Shown here one piece after another: positions 1 through 8,307 of a stretch of DNA of 64,000 nt (within the stretch, counting starts at the first letter, position 1; every line of letters starts with the position of its first letter). Origin of the DNA: DAOUKH01 sp964291475 (GTDB taxonomy: Bacteria; Chloroflexota; Dehalococcoidia; SHYB01); the NCBI GenBank assembly GCA_964291475.2, contig OZ220056.1:18628-82627 (forward strand), given 5' to 3'. The notes below the pieces were generated by a model, which saw nothing but the letters and a program-made list of their open reading frames with translations, searched no databases and had not been told where the DNA came from. A program made the translations under genes and the position numbers.

Positions 1-1
1 C

Positions 2-52
2 GAGGCTCCCACGGTCGACTCCGATGCGTCGGCCTCCGGCGGCGACAGGTAG
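2..52 (+). CDS. 3' end of an unidentified gene upstream of tatC
   Basis: An open frame enters from the left edge and ends at a TAG ten bases before tatC. The visible 16 residues are small and acidic (Asp, Ser, Ala, Gly), like the hydrophilic tail of a TatA/TatB-type protein, but this is too short to assign. The tight spacing suggests co-transcription with tatC. No function can be given from what is visible. Confidence 0.35.
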   Translation, partial: EAPTVDSDASASGGDR

Positions 53-61
53 CCGCCGCCC

Positions 62-832
62 GTGACCGGACCGGCGCAGTCCAGCGGCGGCGAGATGCCG
101 ATCACCGGCCACCTCGCCGAGCTGCGGAAACGTCTCATGATTGTGGCGGGAGCCGTGATCGCGGGCGTCATCGTCGCGTTCATCTTCCGGGACTTCATCT
201 TCGACCTCTTGCTCCGCCCCGGCGAACGCGACGGCGAAGAGCTCCAGTTGGTCTACACCACGCTCACCGGCGCCATCGGCCCCACGATGAAGGTCGCGCT
301 CCTGGGCGGCGTCATCGCGGCGCTTCCCGTCGTCGTCGACCAGGTCGCCCGCTTCCTCGCGCCGGGCATGACGAGGGCCGAGCGCCGATATTTCCTCATC
401 ATGCTGCCGGGCGTCGCCCTCGCCTTCGCGGGCGGACTCGCCTTCGCCTACTTCATCTTGATTCCGCCGATCATCGACTTCCTGCTCACCTTCGGCGGCG
501 ATGTCGCCTCGCCCCTGATCACCCTCGAAAGCTACATCAATACCGTGGTCGCACTGCTCTTTTGGATGGGCGTGGCATTCGAGACACCGTTCCTGATGTA
601 CTTCTTGGCCCGCTTCGGGGTGGTGTCGCCGGACTTCTACGCGCGGCAGCGCCGCATCTGGCTGGTCATCGCGGTGATCCTCGGCGCGGTGATTACGCCG
701 ACGTTCGATCCGGTGAACCAGTTGATGGTGGCGGCCCCGTTCGTCGTCCTCTACGAGGTGGGGATCGTCTTCTCCAGGCTTGCAGTGCGATCGAAGCGCC
801 GCCTGGCGGCGGCCGCCGAACCCGGCAACTAG
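62..832 (+). CDS. tatC: Sec-independent protein translocase TatC
   Basis: TatC is the multi-spanning membrane receptor of the twin-arginine export system; it binds RR signal peptides of folded proteins and works with TatA. The 256-residue product has the family hallmarks: an N-terminal HLAELRKRL motif just before the first membrane helix, about six hydrophobic segments, and a conserved FETPF stretch near residue 175. The start is GTG, ten bases after the preceding stop, so it is probably translated in an operon with that gene. tatA lies convergently just downstream rather than in the same operon. A strong bidirectional hairpin separates the two genes. Confidence 0.93.
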   Translation: MTGPAQSSGGEMPITGHLAELRKRLMIVAGAVIAGVIVAFIFRDFIFDLLLRPGERDGEELQLVYTTLTGAIGPTMKVALLGGVIAALPVVVDQVARFLAPGMTRAERRYFLIMLPGVALAFAGGLAFAYFILIPPIIDFLLTFGGDVASPLITLESYINTVVALLFWMGVAFETPFLMYFLARFGVVSPDFYARQRRIWLVIAVILGAVITPTFDPVNQLMVAAPFVVLYEVGIVFSRLAVRSKRRLAAAAEPGN

Positions 833-845
833 GGCCCCACGATAA

Positions 846-866
846 AGGCGGCCCGGAAGGCCGCCT
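846..866. terminator. Bidirectional hairpin terminator between tatC and tatA
   Basis: A perfect 8-bp stem (AGGCGGCC pairing with GGCCGCCT) closes a 5-nt loop midway between the convergent tatC and tatA stops. It can serve both genes. Confidence 0.75.
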
Positions 867-890
867 CAGGTGGAAGCTGCGCGCAGAAGG

Positions 891-1103
891 CTAGTGCTGC
901 GTCGGAGGCCGCTCGGACGGCTCGCCCTGCGACTTTGGCTCGTCGGCGACTTTCGCCTCGCCGCCGCCGGTGATGCCCCGCTTGAACTCGCGCAAGCCCT
1001 TGCCGAGCGACAGCCCCATTTGCGGCAGGCGGGAGGCGCCGAAGACAAGCACGAGCACGCCGAGGATGAGGAGAATCTCCGGCCATCCAAAGCTCCGAAA
1101 CAT
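891..1103 (-). CDS. tatA: Twin-arginine translocase TatA/TatE family protein
   Basis: Small pore-forming Tat subunit of 70 residues. It starts with a short periplasmic segment (MFRSFGWPEIL), then one membrane helix (about residues 9-25), the conserved FGASRLPQ hinge, an amphipathic helix and a charged tail. The frame is open further upstream, but the ATG at 1103 gives the normal TatA N-terminus and has a GGGAGG box about 11 nt before it. It is convergent with tatC, so the two subunits are expressed from separate promoters. TatA versus TatB cannot be settled from length alone; the short tail favours TatA. Confidence 0.88.
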   Translation of the reverse strand: MFRSFGWPEILLILGVLVLVFGASRLPQMGLSLGKGLREFKRGITGGGEAKVADEPKSQGEPSERPPTQH

Positions 1104-1260
1104 CTTCCGTTGCCTCCCGGTCGGCGCCTGCTCGGCCCCGTCCCTACGGTTCATACTATTCTGGGGTTAGGGGGCCGTCAAGGAAGAGGCCGGGCGCCCG
1201 AGAACCGCCGTGGCGGGCGCGACGCCCCGTAAGCGGGTATCATGAAATGAGAGGTGATTC

Positions 1261-1863
1261 ATGAATAATCAAAACGGCGTCACGCCGGACGCGCCGAGAG
1301 TTGTCGTATTCATCGATGGGAGCAATCTCTACCACAGCTTGGAGGAGAACTGTGGCCGGGCCGATCTCGACTTCGAACTGTTCGTCCACAAACTCGCCGG
1401 GGGGCGCCCCCTCTTTCGGACGTACTACTACAACATCGTGCAGGACCCCGATCGCCGGCCGGAGCAGCACAAAGAACAGCAGAAGTTCCTGGCGAGCCTC
1501 TACGCCGTCCCCAGAATGGACCTGCGCCTCGGCACCCAGAAGATGCGCGGCGACCAGCTCGTCGAGAAGGGCGTCGACATCATGCTGGCCACGGACCTCC
1601 TCCGCTACGCGTGGGAGAACATGTACGACGTAGCGGTACTCGTCTCCGGCGACGCCGACTTCATCTACGCCGTCTCCACGGTCAAGAGTCTCGGCAAGCA
1701 CGTCGAGGTCGCCGGCTTCCCGAGCAACCTGGCGATGGACCTGGCTAACGCCGCCGACGACCGCCACTTCTTCGACGGCGACTACTTCAAAGGCCTTTGG
1801 GCGGGCTCGAAGCGGCCCGCCTCCCGCGGCGGCAGACGGCGCAAGCGGCTGCCGCTGGGTTAG
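1261..1863 (+). CDS. NYN (PIN-like) domain ribonuclease, LabA/DUF88 family
   Basis: A 200-residue protein with the NYN fold, a Mg-dependent PIN-like nuclease module. It shows the first acidic motif FIDGSNLYHS near residue 17, a central acidic segment (VDIMLATDLL, about residue 103) and the VSGDADF motif near residue 125, which place Asp residues for metal binding. The C-terminus is Lys/Arg-rich (GGRRRKR), possibly for RNA contact. A clear GAGAGG box precedes the ATG. The stop overlaps the rsmI stop by 4 bp in convergent orientation. The family is linked to RNA turnover, but the substrate here is unknown. Confidence 0.85.
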   Translation: MNNQNGVTPDAPRVVVFIDGSNLYHSLEENCGRADLDFELFVHKLAGGRPLFRTYYYNIVQDPDRRPEQHKEQQKFLASLYAVPRMDLRLGTQKMRGDQLVEKGVDIMLATDLLRYAWENMYDVAVLVSGDADFIYAVSTVKSLGKHVEVAGFPSNLAMDLANAADDRHFFDGDYFKGLWAGSKRPASRGGRRRKRLPLG

Positions 1864-2708
1864 CCTCCGCCCTCTCTCCCGACGGCGTCCTTCGCCTCGA
1901 TCCAGAGCCGGTAGACCGTCCGCCGCGGCAGGCCGAAGGCCTCAGCGGCTTGGCCGGTAGCGTCCTTCCCCGTTGCACCCGCCGCCGCCAACGACGCCAG
2001 CAGCCGCCGGGCAGACGAAATGGCGTCCTCCCCCGGCCCCACTCCTTCCGGCGCGCCTTCGATGACGAGCGTGAACTCTCCTCGCGGCGCCTCGAAGTGT
2101 GCGGCCGCCTCATCGATGGTCCCCCGAAAGACCTCCTGATGGACCTTGGTCAGCTCCCGGCAAACGGCGATGCGTCGCGGGCCGAAAACCTCGGCGCCCT
2201 CCCGCAGCGTGGCCCGAAGCCGGCGCGGCGCCTCGAAGAGGATGATCGTCCGAGGCTCCCGGCACAGACCCTGGAAGAAGCGTCGCCGGTCGCCGGACTT
2301 CCGTGGCGGGAATCCGGCGAATGTGAACTGGTGGGTTGGTAACCCCGAGATGGCAAGGGCCGTGTCGACGGCGCTCGCGCCGGGCAGCGCGTCCACCGGT
2401 AGGCCCGCCTCAATCGCCGCCGCGACGATGCCATAGCCGGGGTCGCTGATCGATGGCATCCCGGCCTCCGTGATCAGGGCGACGTCAGCCGACCGCAGGC
2501 GGTCCAACAGCGCCGCCGTCCGACCCTTTCCTCCCTGCTCGTGGTAGCTGATCACCGGGGTCTTGATCCCATACCGCCCCAGCAATATCTTGGCTCGCCG
2601 CGTATCCTCCGCCGCGATGAGATCGACCTCGCCGAGCACGCGGAGGGCGCGTAACGAGATGTCTTCGAGATTCCCGATCGGCGTCGCGATCAGGAAGATC
2701 GTTCCCAC
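1860..2708 (-). CDS. rsmI: 16S rRNA (cytidine1402-2'-O)-methyltransferase RsmI
   Basis: RsmI 2'-O-methylates C1402 in the decoding centre of 16S rRNA using SAM. The 282-residue sequence has the tetrapyrrole-methylase fold signatures: LIATPIGNLEDIS at the N-terminus, AAEDTRRAKILL, EAGMPSISDPG, and the PGASAVDTALAISGLP loop. The C-terminal 50 residues form the helix-turn-helix-like HTH_46 region often present in RsmI. Length is normal. It sits directly downstream of prmC and prfA, forming a translation-fidelity cluster, and is convergent with the NYN gene. Confidence 0.95.
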   Translation of the reverse strand: MGTIFLIATPIGNLEDISLRALRVLGEVDLIAAEDTRRAKILLGRYGIKTPVISYHEQGGKGRTAALLDRLRSADVALITEAGMPSISDPGYGIVAAAIEAGLPVDALPGASAVDTALAISGLPTHQFTFAGFPPRKSGDRRRFFQGLCREPRTIILFEAPRRLRATLREGAEVFGPRRIAVCRELTKVHQEVFRGTIDEAAAHFEAPRGEFTLVIEGAPEGVGPGEDAISSARRLLASLAAAGATGKDATGQAAEAFGLPRRTVYRLWIEAKDAVGREGGG

Positions 2709-2711
2709 GGC

Positions 2712-3620
2712 CTAGGCCCCTAGCCCGGCAGGGGCAGGCGCCGCCGAGAGGGGAACGGGCGCGAACTCGAGCAGCACGCCGCGCTCGGCGCCGGCGAGGT
2801 CCGCGTAGGCGTTCCCGCGGATCAGGGTTGAGAGGTCGCGCGCGGCCTGCAGCAGGCGGTCGGTCTGCCCCTCGCCCACTTCGAGGGCGACGAAGCGCGG
2901 CGGGACGCCCATCCCGGCAACTTGCGCCAACAGCCGGCGCGCGGGGCCCAGCCCGTCGGCGCCGCCCGAAAGCGCCAACCGCGGCTCGCGCCTGACCTCC
3001 GGCGCCAGCCGCTCCATCTCGTCGTCAGTCACATAGGGAAGGTTGGCCGCGACGATGGCGACGCCGGCTTCTTCAGCGGTCAGCGGCGTTGCATCGAGCA
3101 AGTCGCTGCAACGAAACTCGATGCGCTCTCCCGCACCCAGCCGCTCCGCATTCGATGCGGCGACCGCGAGAGCTTCCGGGGAGATGTCGGTCGCGATCAC
3201 CCGCGACTTGGGCAGCGCCAGAGCGGCACTCACCGCGATCGCGCCGCTCCCCGTGCCCACGTCAACGATCACCGCCTCGCCGCCGAAGTGCTCCTTGGCG
3301 AGACCGACGACGAGGTCGACGAGCGCCTCCGTCTCCTGACGGGGGATGAGTACGGTTGGGTTGACCTCGAAGTCCAGACCGTAGAACTCCCGGCGGCCCA
3401 GGATGTAGGCCAACGGCTCGCGGTCCACTCGGCGCGCCAGGGTCGAGTCCAACCGGCCTTGAAAGCCGGGGGGTGGCGCGTCGCGCAGCGACGCATAGAG
3501 CGCCGCCCGCGAGATCCCCGCCGCCGCCATCACGAGCACCTCGGCCTCGAGCGGCGCCTCATCCATGCCCGCCGCCCGGAGCCGCGTGCGCGCGTCGGCG
3601 AGCGCCTCTCCGAGCGTCAC
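2712..3620 (-). CDS. prmC: Peptide chain release factor N5-glutamine methyltransferase PrmC
   Basis: PrmC methylates the Gln of the GGQ motif in release factors. The protein (302 aa) has the N-terminal helical domain, the SAM-binding VDVGTGSGAIAVS motif near residue 120, and the catalytic tetrapeptide, here NLPY (ANLPYVTDDE) instead of the common NPPY. Its start overlaps the prfA stop by 4 bp (ATGA), giving translational coupling between the enzyme and its substrate. rsmI follows 3 nt downstream. The extended C-terminus ends in an Ala/Pro-rich tail. Confidence 0.93.
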   Translation of the reverse strand: MTLGEALADARTRLRAAGMDEAPLEAEVLVMAAAGISRAALYASLRDAPPPGFQGRLDSTLARRVDREPLAYILGRREFYGLDFEVNPTVLIPRQETEALVDLVVGLAKEHFGGEAVIVDVGTGSGAIAVSAALALPKSRVIATDISPEALAVAASNAERLGAGERIEFRCSDLLDATPLTAEEAGVAIVAANLPYVTDDEMERLAPEVRREPRLALSGGADGLGPARRLLAQVAGMGVPPRFVALEVGEGQTDRLLQAARDLSTLIRGNAYADLAGAERGVLLEFAPVPLSAAPAPAGLGA

Positions 3621-4702
3621 GCCACCGCCGCCGCTTCGAGCTGCCGCGCCCGGTCGTGGGCCACCAGCGCGTCGACCATGTCGTCGAGGTCCCCGTCCAT
3701 GAACTGGGGCAGGTTGTGCGCGCTCACCTCGAGCCGGTGGTCGGTGATGCGGTTCTGGGGGAAGTTGTAGGTGCGGATCTTCTCCGAGCGGTCGGCTGTC
3801 CCCACCTGTGCCCGGCGGGCCTCGGTAATCTCCGCCTCCTGACGCCGACGCTCCGCGTCGTACAGCCGCGCGCGGATCACCGCCATCGCCTTGGTCTTGT
3901 TCTTGAGCTGCGACCGCTCGTCTTGGCAGACCGCGGTGACGCCCGTCGGCAGGTGCACGATCCGGACTGCCGTGGCGACCTTCTGGACGTTCTGCCCGCC
4001 GTGCCCGCCGGAGTGAAAGATGTCGATGCGGAGGTCTTCCTGGTTGATCTCGACCTCCACCTCATCGACTTCGGGAAGCACCGCGACCGTGGCCGTCGAC
4101 GTGTGGATGCGTCCACTGGATTCCGTGGTCGGGACGCGCTGCACCCGGTGGACGCCGCTCTCGTGCTTCAGCCGGCTGTAGGCTCCGCCCCCGTGCACCT
4201 CGAAGGTGATCTCCTTCAAACTGCCAATACCCGACTCGTTCTTGTCGATAACGTCGACCCGCCAGCGGCGGCGGTCGGCGTAGCGGGTGTACATGCGGAA
4301 GAGATCGGCGGCGAAAAGCCCAGCCTCGTCACCCCCGGCTCCGGCGCGGATCTCGACGATGACCGACTTCTCGTCGTTGGGGTCTTTCGGAAGGAGCGCC
4401 AGTTGGATGTCGTCGGTTAGGCCCTCGATCCGTTGTTCGAGGGCGGCCTGCTCCTCGCGGGCGAGTGCCGCCAGTTCCTCGTCCCCCTCGCCCCCGGCCA
4501 GTGCCTTCGCCTCTGCCAACTCCTGCGCGGCTCGCTTGTAGCTGCGGTACAGCTCGACGACGCGCTCCAACGAGGCCCGTTCCTTTGCCAACCCCTGGAG
4601 CTTCTCGTAGTCGGCGGCGACCTCGGGTTCCGCCATACGTTGCGTCAGCGCTTCATAGCGCTCGTCGAGCCCGGCAAGCCGTTCGCTGAGATGATCGATC
4701 AT
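3617..4702 (-). CDS. prfA: Peptide chain release factor 1
   Basis: RF1 terminates translation at UAA and UAG. The 361-residue product carries the GGHGGQN motif that contacts the peptidyl-transferase centre and the anticodon-like PxT tripeptide, here PTT in RVPTTESSGR, which marks RF1 rather than RF2. The motif YNFPQNRITDHR is also typical. I place the start at the ATG at 4702 (MIDHLSERL) rather than further upstream, because this matches the family N-terminus. The gene heads prfA-prmC-rsmI, with an extended -10 promoter about 50 nt upstream. Confidence 0.95.
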   Translation of the reverse strand: MIDHLSERLAGLDERYEALTQRMAEPEVAADYEKLQGLAKERASLERVVELYRSYKRAAQELAEAKALAGGEGDEELAALAREEQAALEQRIEGLTDDIQLALLPKDPNDEKSVIVEIRAGAGGDEAGLFAADLFRMYTRYADRRRWRVDVIDKNESGIGSLKEITFEVHGGGAYSRLKHESGVHRVQRVPTTESSGRIHTSTATVAVLPEVDEVEVEINQEDLRIDIFHSGGHGGQNVQKVATAVRIVHLPTGVTAVCQDERSQLKNKTKAMAVIRARLYDAERRRQEAEITEARRAQVGTADRSEKIRTYNFPQNRITDHRLEVSAHNLPQFMDGDLDDMVDALVAHDRARQLEAAAVA

Positions 4703-4752
4703 CGTCGGAGCCCCGCGCCCGCGCCGCAAGGAAAGGACGGCAGCGTGCCTCG

Positions 4753-4761
4753 ATTATAGCA
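4753..4761 (-). promoter_or_regulatory. Extended -10 promoter for prfA-prmC-rsmI
   Basis: On the minus strand the sequence reads TGCTATAAT, a perfect -10 hexamer with the TGn extension. No good -35 is visible. The expected start is near 4746, leaving a leader of about 44 nt before prfA. Confidence 0.6.
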
Positions 4762-4790
4762 ACCGCCCCAGCCGAGCCTCGGTATGACGT

Positions 4791-4818
4791 TTGACGTCCA
4801 TCGTCTGCGGACTACCAT
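4791..4818 (+). promoter_or_regulatory. Promoter for the HigA-like gene
   Basis: TTGACG (4791-4796), a 16-nt spacer and TACCAT (4813-4818). It lies back to back with the prfA promoter, and the ATG follows about 22 nt after the -10. Confidence 0.5.
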
Positions 4819-4839
4819 TGAACCAAGAGGGCGTTCGGC

Positions 4840-5130
4840 ATGTTGAAACGCGTTGTTCATCCAGGGGAAATTCTCAGGGACGAGCTTGCGGAGTTGGGCG
4901 TGTCTCCGACGACGTTTGCGCGTCAGATCGGTGTTCCCCCGAACCGCGTCGGTCAGATCATCGCCGGAAAGCGTTCCGTAACTGGCGACACTGCCCTACG
5001 GCTGGGGCACTGGTTCGGCGTCGACCCACAATTCTGGCTGAACCTCCAGGCACAATTCGAGCTTGCTGCTGCCGAAGAGCGTGTCGGTGCGGTTGTGCGC
5101 GCATTGCCCACCGCCGCCGAACGGACGTAG
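4840..5130 (+). CDS. HigA-family addiction-module antitoxin-like XRE regulator
   Basis: A 96-residue protein with the HigA/VapI signature: PGEILRDELAELGVSPTTFA, then a helix-turn-helix (IGVPPNRVGQIIAGKRSVTGDTALRLG) and the family-typical FWLNLQAQFEL. Such antitoxins bind operator DNA and a HigB RNase. No higB precedes or follows it: upstream is the prfA promoter and downstream hisS ends convergently 13 nt away. It is therefore a solitary regulator or an orphan antitoxin. An AGAGG box lies before the ATG. Confidence 0.85.
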   Translation: MLKRVVHPGEILRDELAELGVSPTTFARQIGVPPNRVGQIIAGKRSVTGDTALRLGHWFGVDPQFWLNLQAQFELAAAEERVGAVVRALPTAAERT

Positions 5131-5142
5131 GGCGCCGCCCCG

Positions 5143-6396
5143 TCAGCCGCCGAGGCGGGCGATGGCGTCGGCGGTGGGGAGCGTGTGCTGCTCGCCGTCG
5201 GAGAGGCGTTTCACGGTGACCGTCCCGTCGCGGACCTCGTCATCGCCGAGGATGAGGGCGTGCTCCGCGCCAATGGAACCGGCATAGCGTAGCTGCGCCT
5301 TGAGGCTTCTGCCGCTCGGGGCCATGACCGCCGACACGGAAGCGCCGCGAAGGGCGGACGTCAGCGCGAGAGCCGCACGGCGCCCGTCATCTCCGAGAAA
5401 CGCCACCAGCGCGTTGACACGAGCCGCGCCGGGCGTCTCCACGCCCTGCCGCTTGAGATTGATGATGATGCGCTCGACGCCCGACGCGAAGCCGACGCCG
5501 GGCGTCGGTCTCCCGCCGATCTGCTCGATGAGCCCGTCATAGCGCCCGCCGCCGCCGAGGGTGCTTTGCTGCCCCTCCTCCGGCGGTGCGATCTCGAAGA
5601 CCGTGTGGGTGTAGTAGTCGAGGCCGCGCACCAGTGTGTGGTCGATGGTGTAGGGGATGCCCAGCGCCTCCAGCCCGCCGAGCACCGCGCCCCAGTGGTC
5701 CGCGGCGGCCTCTTCCAAGAAGTTCGTCGAGCGCGGGGCCTCCGAGGCCAGCCGGACCGACACCTCGTCCTTACCGTCGAGCAGCCGCAGCGGGTTCACG
5801 TCGAAGCGCCGCCGTGCGTCCGCTCCCATTTCGGAAAGCAGCGGGCCGTAGTAGGCCCGCAGCGCCTCGATGTACCGGGGCCGGGACGCGGCGTCGCCCA
5901 TGCTGTTCACGAACAGCGTGAGGTCGCGCAGCCCCAGATTGGCGAAGAACCGCCACGCGACCTCGATGATTTCCACGTCCGCCTCGGGATCGGCCGACCC
6001 CACCGTCTCGACGTTGAGTTGGTGAAACTGGCGCTGGCGTCCCGCCTGTGGCCGGTCGTAGCGAAACATGGGAACCCGCGTCGAATAGAGGCGGACCGGC
6101 TGCGGCAGCACGTGCATCCCGTGCTCGACGTAGGCGCGGGCCACGCCGGCGGTGCCTTCTGGCCGCAGCGAGAGCAGATCGCCGCCCCGGTCCTCGAAGG
6201 TGTACGTCTCCTTTTCCGCCACGTCGGTCGCCTCGCCGACGGAGCGAACGAAGAGGTCCGCCTCCTCGAAGATGGGCGTGTCGATGCGCCGGAACCCGTA
6301 GAGCGCGAGCAGGTCGGCGGCGGTGCGGTCGATGTACTCCCACCAGGGCTGCTCGTCGGGGAGGATGTCTTTGGCGCCGCGGGGGGCTCGGTACAC
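5143..6396 (-). CDS. hisS: Histidyl-tRNA synthetase
   Basis: Class II synthetase charging tRNA-His. The 417-residue protein has the N-terminal PRGAKDILP motif, motif 2 (RPEGTAGVARAY with FRYDRPQAGRQRQFHQ), the histidine-binding LVRGLDYYTHTVFE motif near residue 260, and a C-terminal anticodon-binding domain. It starts at GTG; a later ATG would remove conserved residues. A TATCCT box (6424-6429, minus strand) lies about 30 nt upstream, suggesting its own promoter even though tlyA follows on the same strand further upstream. Confidence 0.96.
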   Translation of the reverse strand: MYRAPRGAKDILPDEQPWWEYIDRTAADLLALYGFRRIDTPIFEEADLFVRSVGEATDVAEKETYTFEDRGGDLLSLRPEGTAGVARAYVEHGMHVLPQPVRLYSTRVPMFRYDRPQAGRQRQFHQLNVETVGSADPEADVEIIEVAWRFFANLGLRDLTLFVNSMGDAASRPRYIEALRAYYGPLLSEMGADARRRFDVNPLRLLDGKDEVSVRLASEAPRSTNFLEEAAADHWGAVLGGLEALGIPYTIDHTLVRGLDYYTHTVFEIAPPEEGQQSTLGGGGRYDGLIEQIGGRPTPGVGFASGVERIIINLKRQGVETPGAARVNALVAFLGDDGRRAALALTSALRGASVSAVMAPSGRSLKAQLRYAGSIGAEHALILGDDEVRDGTVTVKRLSDGEQHTLPTADAIARLGG

Positions 6397-6457
6397 GTCA
6401 GAACCTCGTACGGGTTGGGACTAGGATACCACCGGCGACCCAGTCGCCCCGGAAGCG

Positions 6458-7192
6458 CTACGGCTCCAAAAGCGCGAAATACTCCACGTTGCCCGACGCG
6501 CCGGCGAGGACCGACGTGACGAGGCCGCGGACGCGGATACCCCGCTCGATGGCCCAGAGTCCGATCTTGGCGAGGGCGGCGGCGCGGATGGCGGGGTCGC
6601 GCACGATGCCTCCGCGCCCAACCTGTTCCCGCCCCGCCTCGAACTGCGGTTTGACCAGGCAGAGCACGCGGCCCCCGGGCGCGAGGTGCGGCAGGACGTT
6701 GGGCAGCACCTGCGTGAGGGAGATAAACGACACATCGACCGTGGCGAGATCAACGGGGCCGGGGAGGTCGAACGGGTGGTGGGCGTTGGTGCGGTCGAGA
6801 ACCGTCACCCGCTCGTCGCGAGCGATGCGGTCGTGGAGCTGGCCCCGGCCCACGTCTACGGCGTAGACCTCCGCCGCGCCGCGTTGGAGGAGGCAGTCGG
6901 TGAAGCCGCCGGTGGAGGCCCCCACGTCGAGACAGACAAGGCCGGCGGGACCGACGCCGAAGTGGTTGAGCGCACCTTCGAGCTTGAAGCCGCCGCGGCT
7001 CACGAACCGGGGCGGTTGGTCGAGGTCGATCTCGGCGTCGGGCGCGACGAGCGTCCCCGCCTTGTCGACCCGTTCGCCGCCGACCCGCACCCGCCCCGCC
7101 ATGATGAGCCCCCGGGCCTGGGCGCGGCTCTCGGCGAGGCCCCGCTCGACGAGCAGCACGTCGAGGCGCGGCCTGGGGCGGCGCGGGGTCAC
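6458..7192 (-). CDS. tlyA: TlyA-family 2'-O-methyltransferase (S4 plus FtsJ domains)
   Basis: TlyA proteins 2'-O-methylate cytidines in 16S and/or 23S rRNA and affect capreomycin sensitivity in mycobacteria. The 244-residue product has an N-terminal S4 RNA-binding domain (RLDVLLVERGLAESRAQA to about residue 60) and an FtsJ methyltransferase domain with LDVGASTGGFTDCLLQ at about residue 90 as the SAM site. The VKPQFEA motif near residue 195 is also conserved. It lies upstream of hisS on the same strand. Hemolysin annotations for this family are historical. Confidence 0.92.
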   Translation of the reverse strand: MTPRRPRPRLDVLLVERGLAESRAQARGLIMAGRVRVGGERVDKAGTLVAPDAEIDLDQPPRFVSRGGFKLEGALNHFGVGPAGLVCLDVGASTGGFTDCLLQRGAAEVYAVDVGRGQLHDRIARDERVTVLDRTNAHHPFDLPGPVDLATVDVSFISLTQVLPNVLPHLAPGGRVLCLVKPQFEAGREQVGRGGIVRDPAIRAAALAKIGLWAIERGIRVRGLVTSVLAGASGNVEYFALLEP

Positions 7193-7254
7193 CGCTCCGC
7201 TCCGCCGCCGACGCCGATCGCTTCTGTTACCATGATGCCCCGCCGGTTGCTCGC

Positions 7255-8208
7255 ATGTCCTCGTCCGACGCCCATCCTACACATTCCGGGGCCGCCCCTC
7301 CCCGCCGTTGGCTCTCCCAGCTCTGGCTGCTGGGCGCCGCCATGCGTCCTCAGCAGCTTGCCAAGAACTCGCTGGTCTATCTGGCGTTCTTCTTCACGCT
7401 GGGCGAAGGAGGCGCCGAGGGCGTCACCGACCACCTGCGGCTCTTCGGCGAGGCGACCATAGGCTTCGCGCTCTTCTCCATCGTTGCCGGCGCGACCTAC
7501 ATCTTCAACGACTGGCGCGACCTCGCCGCCGACCGCCTCCACCCCACCAAGCGCGACCGGCCGCTGGCATCGGGCCGTCTCGCCCAAGGCTTCGCTCTCC
7601 CGGCCGCTGCCGTTCTCGCGGCGGGCGGCCTGGCCGCGGCCTTCATCGTCGACCTCGGGTTCGGGGCCCTCCTCGCGCTCTATCTGGGTATCACCGCCGC
7701 CTACAACATCCGGCTAAAGGACGAGGTAATCCTCGACATCTTCGCCATCGCGGCTGGCTTCGTCATCCGCGCCGCAGCCGGAGCGCAGATCATCGACGTC
7801 CCCATCTCACCCTGGCTCTACGTGATGACGAGCCTGGGCGCGTTGCTGATCGCCTTGGGCAAGCGGCGTGGCGAGATGGCCACGCTCGGGGATGACGGGT
7901 CGAGCCACAGGCCCACCCTCGAGCACTATTCGGTGGGGCTCCTCGATCACCTGCTCTCGGTGGTCGCGCCGGCGACCGTCCTCGCCTACACGCTCTACAC
8001 CTTCACCGCCGGGAATCTCCCCGACGACAACTCGATGATGCTCACCATCCCCTTCGTTCTCTACGGTGTGCTGCGCTACCTCTTCCTTGTCCACACCCGC
8101 AACATGGGGGGCAGCCCCGAAGAGATCTTCATGAAGGACCGTCCACTGCTGTTGAACTTCGTCCTCTGGCTCGCGGCGTCGGCGGCGATTCTGCTCGTCG
8201 CCGCCTGA
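7255..8208 (+). CDS. UbiA-family phosphoribosyltransferase (decaprenyl-phosphate phosphoribosyltransferase-like)
   Basis: An integral membrane prenyltransferase-fold protein (317 aa, about eight or nine hydrophobic segments). The two Asp-rich motifs are NDWRDLAADRLHPTKRDRP (about residue 83) and YNIRLKDEVILDIF (about residue 157). The HPTKRDRPLASG form matches the subfamily that transfers phosphoribose from PRPP to a polyprenyl phosphate, as in mycobacterial Rv3806c. That would supply lipid-linked ribose or arabinose for envelope glycans, though the acceptor here is inference. It is divergent from tlyA. The NAD-dependent epimerase downstream may act on a related sugar but has its own promoter. 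Confidence 0.8.
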   Translation: MSSSDAHPTHSGAAPPRRWLSQLWLLGAAMRPQQLAKNSLVYLAFFFTLGEGGAEGVTDHLRLFGEATIGFALFSIVAGATYIFNDWRDLAADRLHPTKRDRPLASGRLAQGFALPAAAVLAAGGLAAAFIVDLGFGALLALYLGITAAYNIRLKDEVILDIFAIAAGFVIRAAAGAQIIDVPISPWLYVMTSLGALLIALGKRRGEMATLGDDGSSHRPTLEHYSVGLLDHLLSVVAPATVLAYTLYTFTAGNLPDDNSMMLTIPFVLYGVLRYLFLVHTRNMGGSPEEIFMKDRPLLLNFVLWLAASAAILLVAA

Positions 8209-8218
8209 CGCGGCCCGG

Positions 8219-8246
8219 TTGACAGCGCACGCCGCGGCGGTAGACT
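8219..8246 (+). promoter_or_regulatory. Promoter upstream of the epimerase gene
   Basis: TTGACA (8219-8224), a 16-nt spacer and TAGACT (8241-8246), about 60 nt before the ATG at 8308. The -35 begins 10 nt after the preceding stop codon. Confidence 0.55.
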
Positions 8247-8307
8247 CGCCCGTGCCTCCGGTCGGCGCCCTCGCCGGCGGTGGAGGCCACGACCGGAGGG
8301 GAGCGGC

